Shown here one piece after another: positions 61,874-64,000 of a stretch of DNA of 64,000 nt. Both the position numbers and the translations under genes were made by a program. This DNA comes from Euryarchaeota archaeon UBA171 (lineage in GTDB: Archaea; Thermoplasmatota; Poseidoniia; Poseidoniales; Thalassarchaeaceae). The notes under the pieces were generated by a model. It ran no database searches and was not told where the DNA came from. It saw nothing but the letters and a program-made list of their open reading frames with translations. The stretch spans positions 1-64,000 of the forward strand of contig DANO01000029.1 of NCBI GenBank assembly GCA_002497295.1, given 5' to 3'. Each line of letters opens with the position of its first letter. Position 1 is the first letter of the stretch.

Positions 61874-62905
61874 ATGTTGGGTCAGTCTGGAACCCGTTCT
61901 GTTGAAATCGATGAGGCTTTTCGAAGGCTGATGATCATCTCGAAGACGCCGGTTCGAGTCTCATTCTGCGGAGGAGGTACAGATCTGGATGGATTCTCCA
62001 AAAAGGAGCATCTTGGAGGCCTTGTTGTATCAACAGCGATATCTCGATACATACATGTCACGGTGAACGAACGTTTCGATGACCGTATCAGACTGTCATA
62101 TTCGAGGATGGAGACGGTGGATAGCGTAGATGATGTACAGCACGATCTCGTCAGAGAGGCTATGAGAGTCACTGGTGTTACGAGTGGTGTCGAGATAACA
62201 ACAATCGCAGACATACCCTCTAGAGGTACTGGTCTTGGATCTTCATCAGTCGTAACCGTAGGGGTACTCAATGCTCTCCACCATCTGGCTGGCAGAACCG
62301 TAGGGCCTCGACAACTTGCAGAAGAGGCCTGCAAAATAGAGATTGACATCCTCGGTGAACCGATAGGAAGACAAGATCAATATGCTGCTGCGTTTGGGGG
62401 TTTGAATAGGATATCATTCGGCGATATGGGTGTGGAAGTTGTACCCATAACCACCGATCCAGGGGTACTAAGACGGATGGAGAAGGAGTTTTGCCTGGTC
62501 TATACAGGTTCAACACGAAGCGCATCGGCTGTACTCGGTGAAGAGAGTGATGATTCCGAAGATAAATTGAGGCGGCTTAGGGCGATAAGAGGGCAGGCTG
62601 AAGAGGCTGAGGAACTAATCCATTCTGGTGATTTAGATGCTCTTGGTCGTCTTCTCCATAATACGTGGGAGATCAAAAAAGGTCTATCTCCAAGTGTGAC
62701 AAACGATGGTCTTGACTCATTATACTCCAGGCTGATTGATTTGGGGGTGACCGGGGGGAAGCTTCTCGGTGCGGGCGGGGGTGGTTTCTTTCTCGTCCAT
62801 GGTGATGATTCAATCGCATCCAGACTGATGAGTTCGCTTCCTGAAATAAACAGGGTTCTTCCATTGGTAATTGAAGATAATGGGTCAGAAATCATCCAGT
62901 CCTAA
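61874..62905 (+). CDS. GHMP kinase, D-glycero-D-manno-heptose 7-phosphate kinase-like (HddA)
   Basis: A 343-residue GHMP kinase. It has KTPVRVSFCGGGTDLDGFSK near the N-terminus, the phosphate loop IPSRGTGLGSSSVVTVGVLN (about residues 115-134), and KLLGAGGGGFFLV at the C-terminus, which together mark the heptose-7-phosphate kinases. It would phosphorylate heptose 7-phosphate at C1. A TTTAAG box at about 61835-61840 lies 34 nt before the first ATG; an internal ATG at 61931 directly begins the fold. The 3' end overlaps the convergent GmhA gene by 14 bp, placing both heptose genes together. Confidence 0.87.
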   Translation: MLGQSGTRSVEIDEAFRRLMIISKTPVRVSFCGGGTDLDGFSKKEHLGGLVVSTAISRYIHVTVNERFDDRIRLSYSRMETVDSVDDVQHDLVREAMRVTGVTSGVEITTIADIPSRGTGLGSSSVVTVGVLNALHHLAGRTVGPRQLAEEACKIEIDILGEPIGRQDQYAAAFGGLNRISFGDMGVEVVPITTDPGVLRRMEKEFCLVYTGSTRSASAVLGEESDDSEDKLRRLRAIRGQAEEAEELIHSGDLDALGRLLHNTWEIKKGLSPSVTNDGLDSLYSRLIDLGVTGGKLLGAGGGGFFLVHGDDSIASRLMSSLPEINRVLPLVIEDNGSEIIQS

Positions 62906-63515
62906 CATGGCCTGATGATTTTACTGCCTCTTTTATCACATGGTTCACAATGAGTTGCAGGTCTTCTATTCTCTCCATCGAATTCGAGGGCACGACAAGG
63001 CAGACATCGACTATGGCAGGCAACTTTCCGCCGCCGCCGCCAAGGTAGTCTCCAGTGATGGCTGCGGTTCTGCAAGATCTGTCTCTCGCAAATTCTAACG
63101 CTCGGACAACGTTTTCACTAGTGCCTGAGCCACTGAATCCCATGACGAGGTCCCCCTCTCTCAGGAATGTGGTGAGTTGGCCCACAAATACATCCTCGTA
63201 CGAGACGTCATTTGCAAATGCTGTCAATGAGGCGGCGTTGTCCACATGCGAGATAGTTCTAACGCGCAACTCCTTGGACCAGTCGCCAGCGCTGTGAGAT
63301 GGGGTAGCAGCACTACCCCCATTGCCTACGAAGTGAATAGTTGCGTCTCTGCCGATTGCAGCGACTACCTCATGATATAGAGATTCCAAATCATCCCGGG
63401 ACAAGTCCTCAAGGGTACGTTGTAGATCCTTGAGGTATCCTCCTGCGAAGTCTTGGAAGTCGAAGTCCACGGAAGGTTGGTGTGAGCGTACCTTCTTGAG
63501 TGCATCTATTCCCAT
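62892..63515 (-). CDS. sedoheptulose-7-phosphate isomerase (GmhA-like SIS protein)
   Basis: A 207-residue SIS-domain isomerase. It has HFVGNGGSAATPSHSAGDWS then KELRVR (about residues 61-86), and the second phosphate loop VMGFSGSGTSENVVRALEFA, with a C-terminal helix carrying EDLQLIVNHVIKEAV, as in GmhA. It converts sedoheptulose 7-phosphate to D-glycero-D-manno-heptose 7-phosphate, the substrate of the neighbouring HddA-like kinase. Its ATG directly follows the stop of the upstream coiled-coil gene (63516). Confidence 0.9.
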   Translation of the reverse strand: MGIDALKKVRSHQPSVDFDFQDFAGGYLKDLQRTLEDLSRDDLESLYHEVVAAIGRDATIHFVGNGGSAATPSHSAGDWSKELRVRTISHVDNAASLTAFANDVSYEDVFVGQLTTFLREGDLVMGFSGSGTSENVVRALEFARDRSCRTAAITGDYLGGGGGKLPAIVDVCLVVPSNSMERIEDLQLIVNHVIKEAVKSSGHVRTG

Positions 63516-64000
63516 TCAGACGAGTCTTCTGAGAGATTCCATGGCCTCATCTGCAGATCCCATGCTATTTCTAGAGGCTTGAAACGAATCCTTCTCGAAA
63601 TTCTCTCTTGCTAAGGTCATATGCTTCTCTGCGAGCCTTCTCGTAGAATCATCGGGCCCAACTCCAGAGGATTCGAGTTTCTTCCTCAGTAACTTCCATT
63701 CGCCCTCCAAGAAGTCAAGAAGTTCTCCGGTATCCCTTCGAGTGGCATCAACAGAATCCAGATCATTGATAATTGACTTGAGTTCTTCATCCGCCTGTAT
63801 CCATTGTCCTTCTTTTGAAAGTAAAATGGCGCTTCCTAGTCGCTTCTCGAATATTGTCTTCTCCGCGAGGGGGAATCTGCTCTGTATCATCCCCTTCTGA
63901 CGTACTGACTGCTTGAATGATCGTCTCGAATCGCTTCGGTTATGCAATCTTCTGGCGATTGATTCTAAACCTCCCATCGCAAGAGATAGTTCCCCATCTT
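63516..64000 (-). CDS. helical hypothetical protein, 5' end possibly beyond the window
   Basis: At least 153 residues from an ATG at 63977, all predicted helical with heptad-like charge patterns (QADEELKSIINDLDSVDATR and LLDFLEGEWKLLRKKLESSG). The reading frame stays open from 63977 to the window edge, so the true start may lie outside. It is directly upstream of GmhA on the same strand without a gap and so is probably co-transcribed. No family is recognised. Confidence 0.65.
   Translation of the reverse strand, partial: DGELSLAMGGLESIARRLHNRSDSRRSFKQSVRQKGMIQSRFPLAEKTIFEKRLGSAILLSKEGQWIQADEELKSIINDLDSVDATRRDTGELLDFLEGEWKLLRKKLESSGVGPDDSTRRLAEKHMTLARENFEKDSFQASRNSMGSADEAMESLRRLV

Noticed and set aside
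1..64000. CRISPR arrays, insertion sequences, integrases, prophage or toxin-antitoxin loci
   Set aside because: No spaced direct repeats, transposase motifs or phage genes were seen. The ribbon-helix-helix gene at 30067 has no toxin-like neighbour.

Overview
The window looks like a chromosomal segment of a mesophilic archaeon, most likely a marine Thermoplasmatota of the Poseidoniales (Marine Group II) type; this assignment is inference. Archaeal marks are a TBP-like protein, Orc1/Cdc6, a group II chaperonin, Bud32, a SelB-like factor with a degenerate G domain, the archaeal phosphopantetheine adenylyltransferase and GTP-dependent dephospho-CoA kinase families, MBL and UPF0200-type proteins, TATA boxes 25-35 nt ahead of start codons, and likely leaderless GTG/ATG starts. 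Mixed with these are genes usually found in bacteria or eukaryotes: DnaK, TrhO, a class I fructose-bisphosphate aldolase, a photolyase, a ThrRS with a TGS domain, a BoxB-like di-iron oxygenase, GmhA/HddA and NadA. Coding density is very high and genes often abut or overlap by 4-30 bp. I see no CRISPR array, insertion sequence or prophage.

Layout. 0.1-10.2 kb: TatD-like hydrolase, TBP-like protein and an unknown gene in one operon; thioesterase; SelB-like factor; a sugar kinase with biotin carboxylase; a CysJ-like reductase; an MBL hydrolase. 10.2-10.55 kb: AT-rich gap with strong inverted repeats directly before orc1/cdc6, the best origin candidate. 12.4-13.7 kb: a fused CoA-biosynthesis protein and a roughly 280-nt structured RNA locus I cannot assign to a family. 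13.7-16.6 kb: an 852-codon winged-helix protein and a second AT-rich gap with an ORB-like box and a long-spacer inverted repeat ahead of a small DNA-binding gene. 16.8-19.8 kb: aldolase, GlpX, MoaC, MoaE. 19.9-28.1 kb: acyl-CoA and lipid metabolism (GGR-like flavoprotein, hydratases, BoxB-like oxygenase, 3-hydroxyacyl-CoA dehydrogenase, SDR, SemiSWEET, aldehyde dehydrogenase). 28.1-31.2 kb: TrhO and a PLC lipoprotein / ribbon-helix-helix / SPFH cluster. 31.3-40.4 kb: transaldolase, a small kinase, hydratase, RdgB, Bud32, NadA, a PAP2-exodomain membrane protein, a cysteine-free Mrp ATPase, ArsC and tRNA-Gly(GCC). 40.4-50 kb: a large surface protein, ureohydrolase, GNAT, HMA-DUF4396, a secreted M14 carboxypeptidase, M17 aminopeptidase and a BASS transporter. 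50-64 kb: DnaK, an Hsp20-like protein, a divergent chaperonin, SDR-type threonine dehydrogenase, CTP synthase, photolyase, an AcoX/NAD-kinase-like protein, ThrRS, and the heptose genes HddA and GmhA.

Taken together the genes fit an aerobic heterotroph living on peptides and acyl-CoA substrates (M14 and M17 peptidases, beta-oxidation steps, an oxygenase, photorepair) that makes hexose phosphates by gluconeogenesis (class I aldolase with GlpX) and decorates its surface (HddA/GmhA, large anchored protein).
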